In this document: positions 10,424 through 18,994 of the stretch, piece by piece
Position numbering within the stretch: the first letter of the stretch is position 1
Layout of the letters: each line of letters begins with the position of its first letter
Position numbers and translations under genes: made by a program
Assembly (NCBI RefSeq): GCF_012222305.1
Contig: NZ_CP035730.1
Location: forward strand, 1,426,001-1,490,000
Direction: 5' to 3'
DNA: 64,000 nt
From: Sulfolobus sp. S-194
GTDB taxonomy: Archaea > Thermoproteota > Thermoprotei_A > Sulfolobales > Sulfolobaceae
Notes under the pieces: generated by a model
What the model saw: only the letters and a program-made list of their open reading frames with translations
Database searches by the model: none
What the model was told of the DNA's origin: nothing

Positions 10424-11316
10424 CTGGTTCTTACATATTTCTTCTCAAGTTCTTGGACTTCTGGTAATCCTATGAAGTTTAAGAATTCCTTAAATGGGAA
10501 TAATTCATTCATTACGTTTATTGGTGTTCCGTCTCTTTTTATAGTCTCTAATACTCTCATCATTGTTTTTGTTGCACTTAGTAAGGTACTTATAGGAAAT
10601 ATTACTATTTTAAAGCCCAACTCTCTTAGTGTATTTAAATCCACAGCCGGCGTTTTACCACCTTCAGCCCAATTAAATAATAATGGTATTCCCTTTAATT
10701 CCTTTGCGATAAGCTTTATATGACCCATGTTTTCTGGGGCCTCTACGAATATCATGTCAGCTCCGGCCTTATAATACTCTTTTGCCCTTTCAATTGCACT
10801 TTCAATACCCTCGACAGCTATAGCATCAGTCCTAGCTATAATTAAAAAGTCCTTATTTCTCTTAGCATCTCTTGCAGCAGCAATCTTTTCTAACATATCG
10901 TCTCTAGGAACTACTTGCTTACCAGTAATATGTCCACACTTTTTCGGAAAAACCTGGTCCTCTATATGAATTCCAGCAACGCCAGCATCTTCGTAAGCCT
11001 GAACAGTCCTTATAACATTTATGGGATTACCGTAACCTGTATCTGCATCAGCAATAACAGGAATGTTAACAGCTTCGACGATCCTCCTAGCATTGTCTAC
11101 CATCTCAGTCATAGTAACTAACCCAACATCTGGATAACCCAATAAACTAGCAGCCGTACCAAAACCAGTCATATAGACAACATCAAAACCAACAGCTTCT
11201 ACAATTCTAGCACTCAAGGCATCATAGGCACCAGGAGCTAAAATAATGTCCTTCTTATCCATTAATTCTCTAAGTCTCTTAGAACCATTAATTTTTTCTT
11301 TTAATATTCGACTCAT
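10420..11316 (-). CDS. Isocitrate lyase/PEP mutase family C-C lyase (methylisocitrate or dimethylmalate lyase type)
   Basis: 298 residues, typical for the small members of the superfamily (PrpB, dimethylmalate lyase, oxaloacetate hydrolase). Visible are APGAYDALSARIVE (substrate loop), IADADTGYGNPINV (metal-binding aspartates), IHIEDQVFPKKCGH (the catalytic KKCGH loop), IARTDAIAVEG and MIFVEAPEN. It would cleave a 2-hydroxy diacid to pyruvate or glyoxylate plus a short acid, with Mg2+. It overlaps both neighbours by 4 bp. The two upstream aconitase-type subunits make the pair dehydratase then lyase, which matches methylcitrate, dimethylmalate or related routes. The exact substrate is open. 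Confidence 0.85.
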   Translation of the reverse strand: MSRILKEKINGSKRLRELMDKKDIILAPGAYDALSARIVEAVGFDVVYMTGFGTAASLLGYPDVGLVTMTEMVDNARRIVEAVNIPVIADADTGYGNPINVIRTVQAYEDAGVAGIHIEDQVFPKKCGHITGKQVVPRDDMLEKIAAARDAKRNKDFLIIARTDAIAVEGIESAIERAKEYYKAGADMIFVEAPENMGHIKLIAKELKGIPLLFNWAEGGKTPAVDLNTLRELGFKIVIFPISTLLSATKTMMRVLETIKRDGTPINVMNELFPFKEFLNFIGLPEVQELEKKYVRTR

Positions 11317-11840
11317 ATTATCAACCTCTTTTTAGCCCATTCTATTATACCTCCACTGGCTATTATATCTTGAATAAAAGGTGGCAATACTGTAGATCTG
11401 AATTTTTTATCTAAAAATTCTATTTCACCAGACTCTGCATATATACGTATTTTTAGATCAGTAGATCTAATAAAAGAGCCTACTCCTTTTATTTCCATCT
11501 TCTCTAAGAACTCTACCAGTTGAGGAGAGATGAATATGGGAAGTCCTACATTGATAGCATTCCTATAAAATATTCTGGCAAAACTCTTTGCTACTATTGC
11601 AGAAATTCCTAAAGCCTTTAATCCTATTACTGCATGTTCCCTTGAAGATCCGCTCCCAAAATTTCTGCCGGCTACTATTATATCTCCAGCCTTAACTCTT
11701 TTTATAAACTCTGGTTCAACTCCTTCAAATACGTGCTTAGCAATCTCTTTAGGGTCAGTTAAGGATAAATATCTACCTGGAATTATGACATCGGTATCTA
11801 CGTTATCTCCCACAATATGTATGTTACCCTCAACTAACAT
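11313..11840 (-). CDS. Aconitase-superfamily dehydratase, small (LeuD-like) subunit
   Basis: About 175 residues from the ATG at 11840, chosen because MLVEGNIHIVGDNVDTDVII is the usual beginning of this swivel domain. Family signs: NVDTDVIIPGRYL, VAGRNFGSGSSREHA (substrate loop) and ARIFYRNAINVGLPIF. The longer frame to 11882 would add residues not found in relatives and overlap the large subunit more. With the large subunit it forms a hydro-lyase or isomerase. The substrate-specifying loop of LeuD/HacB/DmdB cannot be assigned with confidence by eye. Confidence 0.85.
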   Translation of the reverse strand: MLVEGNIHIVGDNVDTDVIIPGRYLSLTDPKEIAKHVFEGVEPEFIKRVKAGDIIVAGRNFGSGSSREHAVIGLKALGISAIVAKSFARIFYRNAINVGLPIFISPQLVEFLEKMEIKGVGSFIRSTDLKIRIYAESGEIEFLDKKFRSTVLPPFIQDIIASGGIIEWAKKRLII

Positions 11841-13146
11841 TATAATCACCATAAACGAATTTTTTAGCTTCCTCCCAACCAACTATTTTCTTAGGATTTG
11901 TGATATAACCTGTTACAGCAGATGCTGCAGCAACAAATGCATTAGCTAAGTAAATTTCAGCTTTTGCAGAACCCATTCTTCCCCTAAAGTTTCTATTAGT
12001 CGTAGCAATAGCTACTTCTCCATCGAATAAAAGTCCCATATGTCCACCAAAACATGCACCACAAGTAGGAGTAGAAATTGACGCTCCGGCTTCAATGAAG
12101 ATGTCAATTAATCCCTCCCTTATAGCTTCTTTGTAAATTTGTTGCGTTGCTGGTACTACTATTAATCTAGTACCCTTAGCTACGTTTCTTCCCTTTAGTA
12201 CGAGAGCAGCTTGTCTTAAATCCGTTAACGTTCCATTTGCACAATTTCCAATATAAACTTGATCAACGCGAATTCCTTCAACTTCTGAAATACTAACAAC
12301 GTTTCCCGGCGAATGAGGTTTTGCAACTAAAGGCTCATCAATTTCCGATAAGTTATATTCAATTGAATTTACGTATTCTGCGCCTTCATCAGCCTTTACC
12401 AGTTCTGGAAGATATCCAAACTTGGAGACTGCCCATTTAGCTATATTCTCATTAGCCTCAACTATTCCAGTCTTTGCTCCAGCTTCTACGGCCATATTAC
12501 ATAGAGCCATGTACTCATTTATATTAAATTGCAATAGTCCATTTCCAGTAAATTCCATGGATTGATAAGTAGCTCCGTCAACTCCTATATCCTTAATGAC
12601 CTTTAAGATAAGATCTTTACCAGATACAAAAGGCATTCTTTTTCCTTCAAATTTGAATCTTTGAGATTCTGGTACTAAAAACCACGTATAGCCTAAGGCT
12701 AATGCCACTGCTATATCAGTAGAGCCTAATCCAGTTCCAAATGCGTTAAATGCACCGTACGTGCATGTATGAGAATCCCCTCCAATTATTAAACTCCCTG
12801 GTTTTATGAAACCCTTCTCTGGGAGTAAAGTGTGCTCTATTCCACCTTTTCCAATTTCAAAGAAATTAGGAATGTTGTATTCTTGAACGAATTTCCTTGT
12901 TTCCTTAAAAGCTTCCGCAGCAGAAAGTGAAGGTGGAGGTGAGAAGTGATCTAGGACTGCTACTACTGATTGAGGATCAGCTACTTTCTTTGCACCTATG
13001 TTTTTAAATTGAATAAAAGTAAGAGGGCCGGAGGCATCGTTTATTAGAATTACATCTGGTTTACCGAGTATGATATCTCCAGCCTTTACCTCTTTCCTCT
13101 CTAAGTTTTTCTTGTTTAAAATTTTTTCCGCTATAGTCTGCTTCAT
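11830..13146 (-). CDS. Aconitase-superfamily dehydratase, large (LeuC-like) subunit, 4Fe-4S
   Basis: 438 residues, the length of archaeal two-subunit isopropylmalate/homoaconitate/dimethylmalate dehydratases. The three cluster cysteines are seen in GGDSHTCTYGAF, YIGNCANGTLTDL and TPTCGACFGGH. Substrate histidines occur in VLDHFSPPPS and GGIEHTLLPEKG. It is the first gene of a four-gene operon and has a TATA-like TATATTTAAA stretch close before the ATG at 13146. Leucine synthesis is one option, but the downstream lyase and GlcG-like gene argue for a catabolic branched-acid pathway. Cytoplasmic and oxygen-sensitive by family. Confidence 0.9.
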   Translation of the reverse strand: MKQTIAEKILNKKNLERKEVKAGDIILGKPDVILINDASGPLTFIQFKNIGAKKVADPQSVVAVLDHFSPPPSLSAAEAFKETRKFVQEYNIPNFFEIGKGGIEHTLLPEKGFIKPGSLIIGGDSHTCTYGAFNAFGTGLGSTDIAVALALGYTWFLVPESQRFKFEGKRMPFVSGKDLILKVIKDIGVDGATYQSMEFTGNGLLQFNINEYMALCNMAVEAGAKTGIVEANENIAKWAVSKFGYLPELVKADEGAEYVNSIEYNLSEIDEPLVAKPHSPGNVVSISEVEGIRVDQVYIGNCANGTLTDLRQAALVLKGRNVAKGTRLIVVPATQQIYKEAIREGLIDIFIEAGASISTPTCGACFGGHMGLLFDGEVAIATTNRNFRGRMGSAKAEIYLANAFVAAASAVTGYITNPKKIVGWEEAKKFVYGDYNVS

Positions 13147-13323
13147 ATCATTTTTATATATTTAAAACTATATTAAAAACTTTACTCAATAATAAAATAA
13201 TTTTCATTATATTAATTTAGTTCTCTTTCCATAAAACAATCTTTATATCGTTTCCTGCTCTAAATAATTTTATAGATACGTGTAAATTATAATACTTCTC
13301 TATTTTTGGTCATTAAATATAAA

Positions 13324-13848
13324 TTATGGTGGTGAGTGTAAAATTAAACTCTGACAACTACTCCATATTTGTAATAGTATAATAATTAAGGGTACTAGTA
13401 TTAGTGTAAGTTTTTCATTACGATTAGTTATTATTGCTGGTTTGTATTTATTTATCATAAATTGTTCTGCAAGAATATACACTAGTATTGAAATAAGCAT
13501 CTCAAGATAAACAATTATTATTAATAATAATTTAACAATAAACGAACTATATGGTAGAGAAATAGGAGAAGTTATAGTCATTATTAATATAATTAGTGAT
13601 CCAGTGGTTAAAGATCTTGAAAATATTCCATGATTAACTATAAATATTTCTGTGACGATAATCTGAGTAATTGTTAAGGTAATTGCCAGTATTGAAACGT
13701 TCAAAAGAAAGTTGAATACGCTAGAACTAAAAATCGTTGGTAATACGAATTTTACAATAAATATTTCTATAAAAGAAATAATTAGCCGTAATAATACGTT
13801 TTTAATCACTATACCGTCTATGTTCATGAGAACCACAACCCGAACCAT
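13324..13848 (-). CDS. Small polytopic membrane protein, unknown
   Basis: 174 residues with about five hydrophobic helices and almost no polar loop. No family recognised. Its first codons overlap the end of the upstream exported-protein gene by 25 bp, so the two are translationally linked and probably work together. The high content of Ile, Leu and Thr is like other Sulfolobales membrane proteins of unknown role. Confidence 0.65.
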   Translation of the reverse strand: MVRVVVLMNIDGIVIKNVLLRLIISFIEIFIVKFVLPTIFSSSVFNFLLNVSILAITLTITQIIVTEIFIVNHGIFSRSLTTGSLIILIMTITSPISLPYSSFIVKLLLIIIVYLEMLISILVYILAEQFMINKYKPAIITNRNEKLTLILVPLIIILLQIWSSCQSLILHSPP

Positions 13849-15122
13849 GGTGGTGAGAAGGGTGATGGTGGGATTATAGTAGCGTGAGGTTGCTCAAATT
13901 CATAAATACCATAGTTATAGTTAGGTATTCCTATTGTTTGGAGATAATTATTCGTGAACGGGTAATAAACACCATTATAGTATGCTCCAGTCTCCCAATA
14001 ATTACCACTGGGTATATATCCAGACCATACGCAAATACCAGCTATAATTACTCCCACTTTAACTAGTGAAGATAAAGAAATAAGGTAAATAGTCGTATAG
14101 CCATTAATAGAATATTGTTGAACGAAGTTTTCATAGTCATTAAAGTAATAATGAATATAAAATGCTAGTGGAATTCCAGCCACTCGCAGAAAAAGGGTTG
14201 ATATCGACATGAGAGCTACTTCTAGTGCAGATGAAGTAAACATTAGTAATCCTTCTTGTACTGTAGCCATAGCTACTTCTCCAGTTACTATCCCCCATGG
14301 ACAATTTAAGTAAACGGGGAGTAGTGTAAAGTTTGCCACTGCTGGTGGATCCGAATTATTAGTGTATATTTCTATTTTATTATCACTAATAACAGTTGCA
14401 TTAACCATCTCATCATTACCAACAACGTTTATCGAACCATTATTTATTATTATGCTATTACTGCTAGGATCTTCTACAACATAACCCTTAGCTTTGATTC
14501 CCTCAACGTAACCGTTAAATGATATGTTATACTCATTATTACCTATCTCACTTTTAGTATAATTGAACCAGTAGAATTGTGTTGTTGTAGTTTCTGACTC
14601 TGGCTCAATTCCCCTAATAATCACGTAAGTGCGTGTAATCTTTGCAACACTATCTATACCATTCGATTTAGGAATGTTAATCAAAGTTATGTTGTATATA
14701 ATCTTAATTAATATATCACCGTCATATGTCACGTTTATGAGTTGGATAGTATCGAATGTGTAATTGTTATAACAAGCTTTACCAAAGTAAGTAAAAGTAT
14801 AATTAGTATTATTCATAACAACCCAACCATTAGCATTAGACACAACATAACCACTATAATTACTAGTACTAAACGAGGATATATACTCTTTCGAAACAAT
14901 AACATGCAGAAGTGATAGACTGTAATTTATAGGCTCAGTATAGGAAGATGAGTTTATAGAAGAGGATGAACTGGCTACTGCAATAACATTCCCAATTCCT
15001 AAGTTACCAATTATATATTCTGTTGGTAATAACAAAATAAAAAATGTTATAATAATTATAGCCCTAATATTACGAGGTAAGTAAAATCTATTTATAAGAA
15101 TATATTTAAAGACCTTATGCAT
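13824..15122 (-). CDS. Exported, Asn/Ser-rich protein with C-terminal membrane segments, unknown
   Basis: 432 residues. A hydrophobic helix at about residues 20-38 (IIIITFFILLLPTEYII) acts as signal or anchor. The next 230 residues are rich in N-X-S/T sites and beta-like, fitting an extracellular glycosylated domain. About residues 290-360 hold two or more membrane helices, followed by a Tyr/Pro/Trp-rich tail. The gene is directly upstream of, and overlaps, the small membrane protein. No family recognised. Confidence 0.65.
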   Translation of the reverse strand: MHKVFKYILINRFYLPRNIRAIIIITFFILLLPTEYIIGNLGIGNVIAVASSSSSINSSSYTEPINYSLSLLHVIVSKEYISSFSTSNYSGYVVSNANGWVVMNNTNYTFTYFGKACYNNYTFDTIQLINVTYDGDILIKIIYNITLINIPKSNGIDSVAKITRTYVIIRGIEPESETTTTQFYWFNYTKSEIGNNEYNISFNGYVEGIKAKGYVVEDPSSNSIIINNGSINVVGNDEMVNATVISDNKIEIYTNNSDPPAVANFTLLPVYLNCPWGIVTGEVAMATVQEGLLMFTSSALEVALMSISTLFLRVAGIPLAFYIHYYFNDYENFVQQYSINGYTTIYLISLSSLVKVGVIIAGICVWSGYIPSGNYWETGAYYNGVYYPFTNNYLQTIGIPNYNYGIYEFEQPHATIIPPSPFSPPWFGLWFS

Positions 15123-15271
15123 ATGAGATTTAAGATTTTTTAAAAAAAAGTTAACTATGCACAGTTAGAATCAATTTTCGTTATCAATATTTAGCCATAG
15201 AATTGTTACCAGCTTATCTCCTAAACGTTTTACGTGATTTTCCCCATTATAAAAACTTCTTTTTATTATCT
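15123..15271. promoter_or_regulatory. Intergenic with TATA box for small ORF
   Basis: CCATTATAAAAAC at 15244-15256 lies about 25 bp before the ATG at 15272 and looks like an archaeal TATA box. Confidence 0.45.
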
Positions 15272-15370
15272 ATGGAGGTTAAGAAAAGCGCAAATGAAAT
15301 TGTGGATGAAGGTTTAAACTTTTACACACGTATAATAAGAGGTATAAGGACTAGAGTTAATCATAACTGA
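15272..15370 (+). CDS. Small ORF (32 aa), possible plasmid-type peptide
   Basis: A 33-codon frame with an ATG about 25 bp after a good TATA box. The product is charged (MEVKKSANEIVDEG, then FYTRIIRGIRTR) and looks coding rather than random. It lies at the left edge of a stretch of plasmid remnants. Either a real micro-protein or the N-terminal stump of a broken gene; no function assigned. Confidence 0.4.
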   Translation: MEVKKSANEIVDEGLNFYTRIIRGIRTRVNHN

Positions 15371-15491
15371 TTTAAGTCCTCCTCCAACTAACTCTGTTAA
15401 TCTAGTTATCATTAATTTTTACATAATTATTTTAAAAAGTTATGAAGAGGAAATGAGACTGTGATACCGATAAGCGTTATGGTATCTGGAA

Positions 15492-15854
15492 ATGGTTGAG
15501 AAGGGTTACAATTATGCAGTACCAGGTGGGCAAAGAGTGTTAATAATCCTAGACTTTGAGGATAAGGAGTTAGTCAAAGCGTGGATTGGTGAAGGTGAGC
15601 TTAACAAACTGTGTAAAAGCACGCTCTGTGTTGATGCTCCCCACGGTGGACTACATGTTTACATTACCGCTGATGATATTCCAGAGTATAAGTTCAACCC
15701 CGTGTTTATCAAAGATGGCAAAGGAATAGCTGACCTACAGAGTTTTAACTCATATGTTGTAGGTCCAAGGTCATGTATTAACCATAGGTACTGTAATGCC
15801 GATAAATGTCCATGGAAAGGACAAGACTACACCACGTGTTATATTCCTAATTAA
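15492..15854 (+). pseudogene. Fragment of a primase-polymerase (prim-pol, pRN-plasmid type)
   Basis: 120 residues matching the bifunctional primase/polymerase N-terminal domain (PF09250 type). KGYNYAVPGG is the usual start of the core, LIILDFED carries the first metal acids, APHGGLHVYI is the H-containing nucleotide motif, and IADLQSFNSYVVGPRS is the D...YVVGP motif. Then come three cysteines (INHRYCNADKCPW) like the prim-pol zinc stem. The upstream part is out of frame (ETVIPIS read in another frame at about 15450-15475) and no helicase domain follows, so this is a remnant of a pRN-like plasmid replication protein. Confidence 0.75.
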
Positions 15855-15880
15855 TAACAATGAAATCCAAAAGGTAGACC

Positions 15881-16090
15881 TCAAAGGGCATCAACTCTGG
15901 GTCCCGATATTAAGGTATATTCGTACTTACCTAGTTGTGTAATACCTAACGGTTTAAGTATTTTTTCCTCAATGCATTTAGTAGAGATGTGAATTCTAAG
16001 CTCTTCTTCGTTACTAGCACTCCTAATATTTTCCCTAAAACAAGTAACTATATCATCGATATCTAACTGAGGAATGGAAGATCCACTCAT
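15881..16090 (-). pseudogene. N-terminal stump of a restriction/modification-type protein
   Basis: 69 residues ending abruptly at TGA. The pattern EEELRIHISTKCIEEKILKP, then GKYEYTLISGPRVDAL, resembles the N-terminal nuclease region of single-chain restriction-modification or Eco57I-like proteins, in which the next residues would be LYG...IEYK. The catalytic part is absent because the frame stops at the border with the prim-pol fragment. I read it as debris from a recombination junction. The family call is tentative. Confidence 0.4.
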
Positions 16091-16606
16091 TATAACACCT
16101 AATTAATGATGATTTTACTCTTAAAAAAGATTAAAGCCCATTGGCGATCGCCAATTTACATTTCTTAAACAGCTCATATTTCTCCTACAACCTTAAATTC
16201 TCAGACTTTATATTATTTTCCTAAAATTATGCATTAAATTGTATCTTTTCAAATTTCTATTATCTAATTTTAATAATTTTTTAACTAAGAAAAGATATAA
16301 TCGGGATACACACCTTTTGGTGATCATATACTTTTTACAATTTGTAATAAGGGGGAGATACTAGAAACTATTTGAGACTTTCATATTATAATCAATCATA
16401 ATCCTCATACACCTATACATGCTTGTATTACTGTCTCTTACTACGATATGATGAATTTCACCAAATCTCACCCTCAACGCAAATCCAAGAAATATTGTAA
16501 ATTGAAAGTGAAATTATGAATACTTATGCAAAAAACATAACATACATAATATCATTTATTTATAAACTAGAAATCTAAAAAATAAAAGGGGTCTGAAATT
16601 TCTGAG
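16091..16606. other. Intergenic with a 16-bp perfect palindrome
   Basis: Mostly AT-rich and featureless, except for ATTGGCGATCGCCAAT at 16140-16155, a perfect palindrome that is GC-rich against its surroundings. It could be an operator or a plasmid relic. No gene seen. Confidence 0.5.
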
Positions 16607-16782
16607 TAGCGTTTATCGGAAAATCCTTGTAGTGAATAATTATTTTAAAAGATATCATAGATATTTATACAATATTTCATCTCAAAGAGAATAAATTTAT
16701 CACTATTAGATGAAAATTTTATACAATAGAATCGTATTTATTTAAAAACCATTTCAACGTAAGATTTTTACATAAAATGCTA
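16607..16782 (-). mobile_element. MITE copy 3 (176 bp, family A) with intact 7-bp target duplication
   Basis: Inverted relative to copies 1 and 2: begins TAGCGTTTATCGGAAAA and ends with TAAAATGCTA. Both flanks are TTCTGAG (16600-16606 and 16783-16789), a perfect 7-bp duplication that fixes the ends of the family. Removing the element and one duplication joins an upstream frame to the P-loop fragment that follows, showing insertion into former coding DNA. Confidence 0.9.
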
Positions 16783-16929
16783 TTCTGAGGATCTGTTTTC
16801 CGATTACAATAATGGCTTTATAAATAATAAGGTTAATCCAATCATAAAAGACGCCCGTAATAAAAATACGGAGGAGTGCTACGTTATAGGCCCTCCGCAA
16901 GCTGGAAAAACACGGGACGCTTTCCAAGA
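16783..16929 (+). pseudogene. P-loop ATPase fragment between MITE and IS
   Basis: The frame from about 16786 reads a polar lead-in (DLFSDYNNGFINNKV) and then ECYVIGPPQAGKTRDAFQD, which contains a clear Walker A motif (GPPQAGKT). The frame is cut at 16930 by the IS; past the IS it would continue for only about five codons from 18277 before TGA. On the left it meets MITE copy 3. It is the remains of a plasmid or virus type ATPase, too short to name. Confidence 0.6.
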
Positions 16930-18272
16930 CAGTATGGGAATCTCTTTTTTCTCGTAAAAAACGAGATGAATGAAATTCAGAAAAATCTAATTTATGCTAA
17001 TTTTTTGTAGAAAAGTTTGTATAAGCGAGGGCGGACCTAATCATATGCCTAAGACAAAATGGGTCAAGCAAACCAATAGGGACTTCACCAGATTTGCCTC
17101 AAATTAATCTACTCAACTCTCCCTATAATACTTTTCCCTAAACAACTCCTCAAGGCCTTACTTAAAGCTAGGGGAACATACTTGACAAGACTAGGAAACG
17201 AGGGAAGAAGAGCCTTGAGAACCTTGAACCACATCAATGTTGAAGACGTGAGAAAAGCAATCAAGGAATTGGGAAAGAAAGCATTAAGAGAAACTAGGGA
17301 TAGAAGAGTAACAATAGACCTACACTCAATACCACAATACCACAAGGATAAAACACTATTAAGTAGACCAAATAAGGGGACTAGCTGGGGACTAGCCCAA
17401 GCAGCAATCTTCCTACTAGGAAGGAAAAAAAGCCTTCCTAGAAGTCCTACCAATAACAATAAAGAGAATAGCCGAGGACTTCAAAAAAGTAATGCAAGTC
17501 CTTAAAGAAGAACTGGATAAAGAGGGGCTTAGACTTGTCATGGTCTTTGCAGATAGGGAGTTTGCTGTATGTGATCAAGTTTCTCTTGGAGTTGGGTGTG
17601 GACTTTGTTATAGCTGCTAAGGTTCAAATGTATAGGAAGTATGAGAAGAGGCTTAAGCAAGTTGATGTTAATTACGCCGGGGTGAGGTATGTTGGTTTCT
17701 TGTGTGTGAGGCATGATTCTGGTGCTTATTTAATTGTGCTTAAGAGGGGGGATGGTAAGGTTGTGGGGTTTTTGATTAGGGGTGAGGTTGATGTTCAAGG
17801 GGCTGTTGTTTTGGCTGAGATGTATAGGTGTAGGTGGGGTGTTGAGACTGCTTTTCGTTCTTTGGAGGAGTTTAGGATTAGGAGTAGGAGTTGTGATGTT
17901 AGGAAGGAGTTGGTTCTCGTTCTTCTTTCTTATTTTCCCTTGAATGTTTGGTTTTTTGTTAGTTCTTGGAGAAGGGTTAAGTTGCGGAAGTTTTGCGAAT
18001 TGAAAGGCTTGAGTTATCGCGTAGTTCAAGAGGTAAAAGGGGTAGGGCAAGGGTGTTATCAAGGAAGTGTTTTTCCCTTAAGTCCGGCTGATTCTATGCT
18101 TCCTCTTCTGTCGGCGTTGAATAAATTGTATATCTCTAGTATATTCAAGAGAAAATATTATTTATTAGTTATAATAGGCTGAAATATATAATATTTTATC
18201 GTAAATTACTGTGTTAAATTCAATTTATTCTAAGTTTTAATTTATCTTGCAATAAAAGAGATTCCCATACTG
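16930..18272 (+). mobile_element. IS4-family-like insertion sequence, dead (1343 bp)
   Basis: 19-bp terminal inverted repeats CAGTATGGGAATCTCTTTT at 16930-16948 and their inverse at 18254-18272. AAGA occurs directly outside both ends (16926-16929, 18273-18276), a 4-bp target duplication. The inside is one degraded DDE transposase gene. Size and signature suggest the ISC1359-like IS4 group of Sulfolobus, but I cannot confirm the name. The left end also has the hairpin CTCGTAAAAAACGAG. Confidence 0.85.
17045..18182 (+). pseudogene. DDE transposase pseudogene (at least three frameshifts)
   Basis: The original start is ATG at 17045 (MPKTKWVKQTNRDF). The frame is lost near 17103, again in the A-run near 17425, and again near 17565. 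The three acids are still visible in separate frames: first D in TIDLHSIPQYHKDKTLL, second D in MVFADREFA, and the glutamate in YRCRWGVETAFRSLEEF, which matches the Y-(2)-R-(3)-E signature of IS4-type enzymes. A functional protein cannot be made from it. Confidence 0.85.
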
Positions 18273-18446
18273 AAGATGATAAAAATGGAAACTCATGAGT
18301 AATAGGATGAGATAATATTATGAAATTACTTTTAACTAAGATTTAATATAAATTTATTCAACCCTGGAGAGGTTATTTAAGGATTATTACTTAATTAAAT
18401 AAACAGAGGAGGGAGGAGATTGAAGTACCAGATGGCTTATGGAATA

Positions 18447-18531
18447 CTTTGACTAAATTATAACTCTCTCGATATGGATATCTAGCAATTTCCATAATTG
18501 CACTAGCCTTTGACTAAATTATAACTCTCTC
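18447..18531. CRISPR. Two-repeat, one-spacer CRISPR-like unit (speculative)
   Basis: An exact 24-bp direct repeat CTTTGACTAAATTATAACTC(TCTC) occurs at 18447-18470 and 18508-18531, separated by 37 bp of unique sequence. Repeat length and spacer length are those of Sulfolobales CRISPR arrays. No cas gene is near, no further repeats exist, and the repeat is not one I know. It may be an orphan or decayed array, or only a repeated operator near the VapBC operon. Confidence 0.3.
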
Positions 18532-18556
18532 ATCATTCCTCGAGTGTCTTACAATT

Positions 18557-18994
18557 CTATATAATGTACCTTATGTTTACCACCTTCTTTCCCAATTTTA
18601 GCAAAGTTATGTTATCAAAATCGTTATCAAAACTCAGTAGGTACTCGCTCCTTAGCTTGTCCATTGAGGAAAGTGTAGTGCAATCCGTAAAACTTAACTT
18701 CTTCTCATACTTAACTAGGTAATTTATAGCATGAATGAAAACTTCCCAGTCAATAAAAAACATGTAAAGCTCTCCATCCTTTACCTTTTCAAGAATTATT
18801 GATGCTACTTTAATTGCGTAATCCTTGTTCACGTGATATATTAGAAAGGTTATTAGCTCATCAAAGACGTAATCGGTAATTACGGCCTCGTATTCTCTTA
18901 CTTTCTCGGAGAGTTTCAAAGCTTCACTATGATGCTTATCGTTTTTGTTTAGATAAGCGATGAAATATGAGGTATCTAGGAGGAGCTTAACCAT
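18557..18994 (-). CDS. vapC: VapC-type PIN-domain ribonuclease toxin
   Basis: 145 residues, a full PIN domain. Acidic catalytic residues are visible: the first D in KLLLDTSYFIAYLN, a central E in DYVFDELITFL, D in LSFTDCTTLSSM, and D in LLSFDNDFDNI. These coordinate Mg2+ for RNA cleavage, usually of tRNA or rRNA. Its start overlaps the end of the antitoxin gene by 8 bp, the normal arrangement of archaeal VapBC modules. All active-site positions look intact. Confidence 0.9.
   Translation of the reverse strand: MVKLLLDTSYFIAYLNKNDKHHSEALKLSEKVREYEAVITDYVFDELITFLIYHVNKDYAIKVASIILEKVKDGELYMFFIDWEVFIHAINYLVKYEKKLSFTDCTTLSSMDKLRSEYLLSFDNDFDNITLLKLGKKVVNIRYII

Noticed and set aside
13324-15122. Sulfolobicin-like toxin pair
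   Set aside because: Two adjacent exported/membrane proteins invite the idea, but I see no sequence feature that supports it.
16105-16125. ATGATGA box as another C/D RNA
   Set aside because: No CTGA within the next 30 bases.
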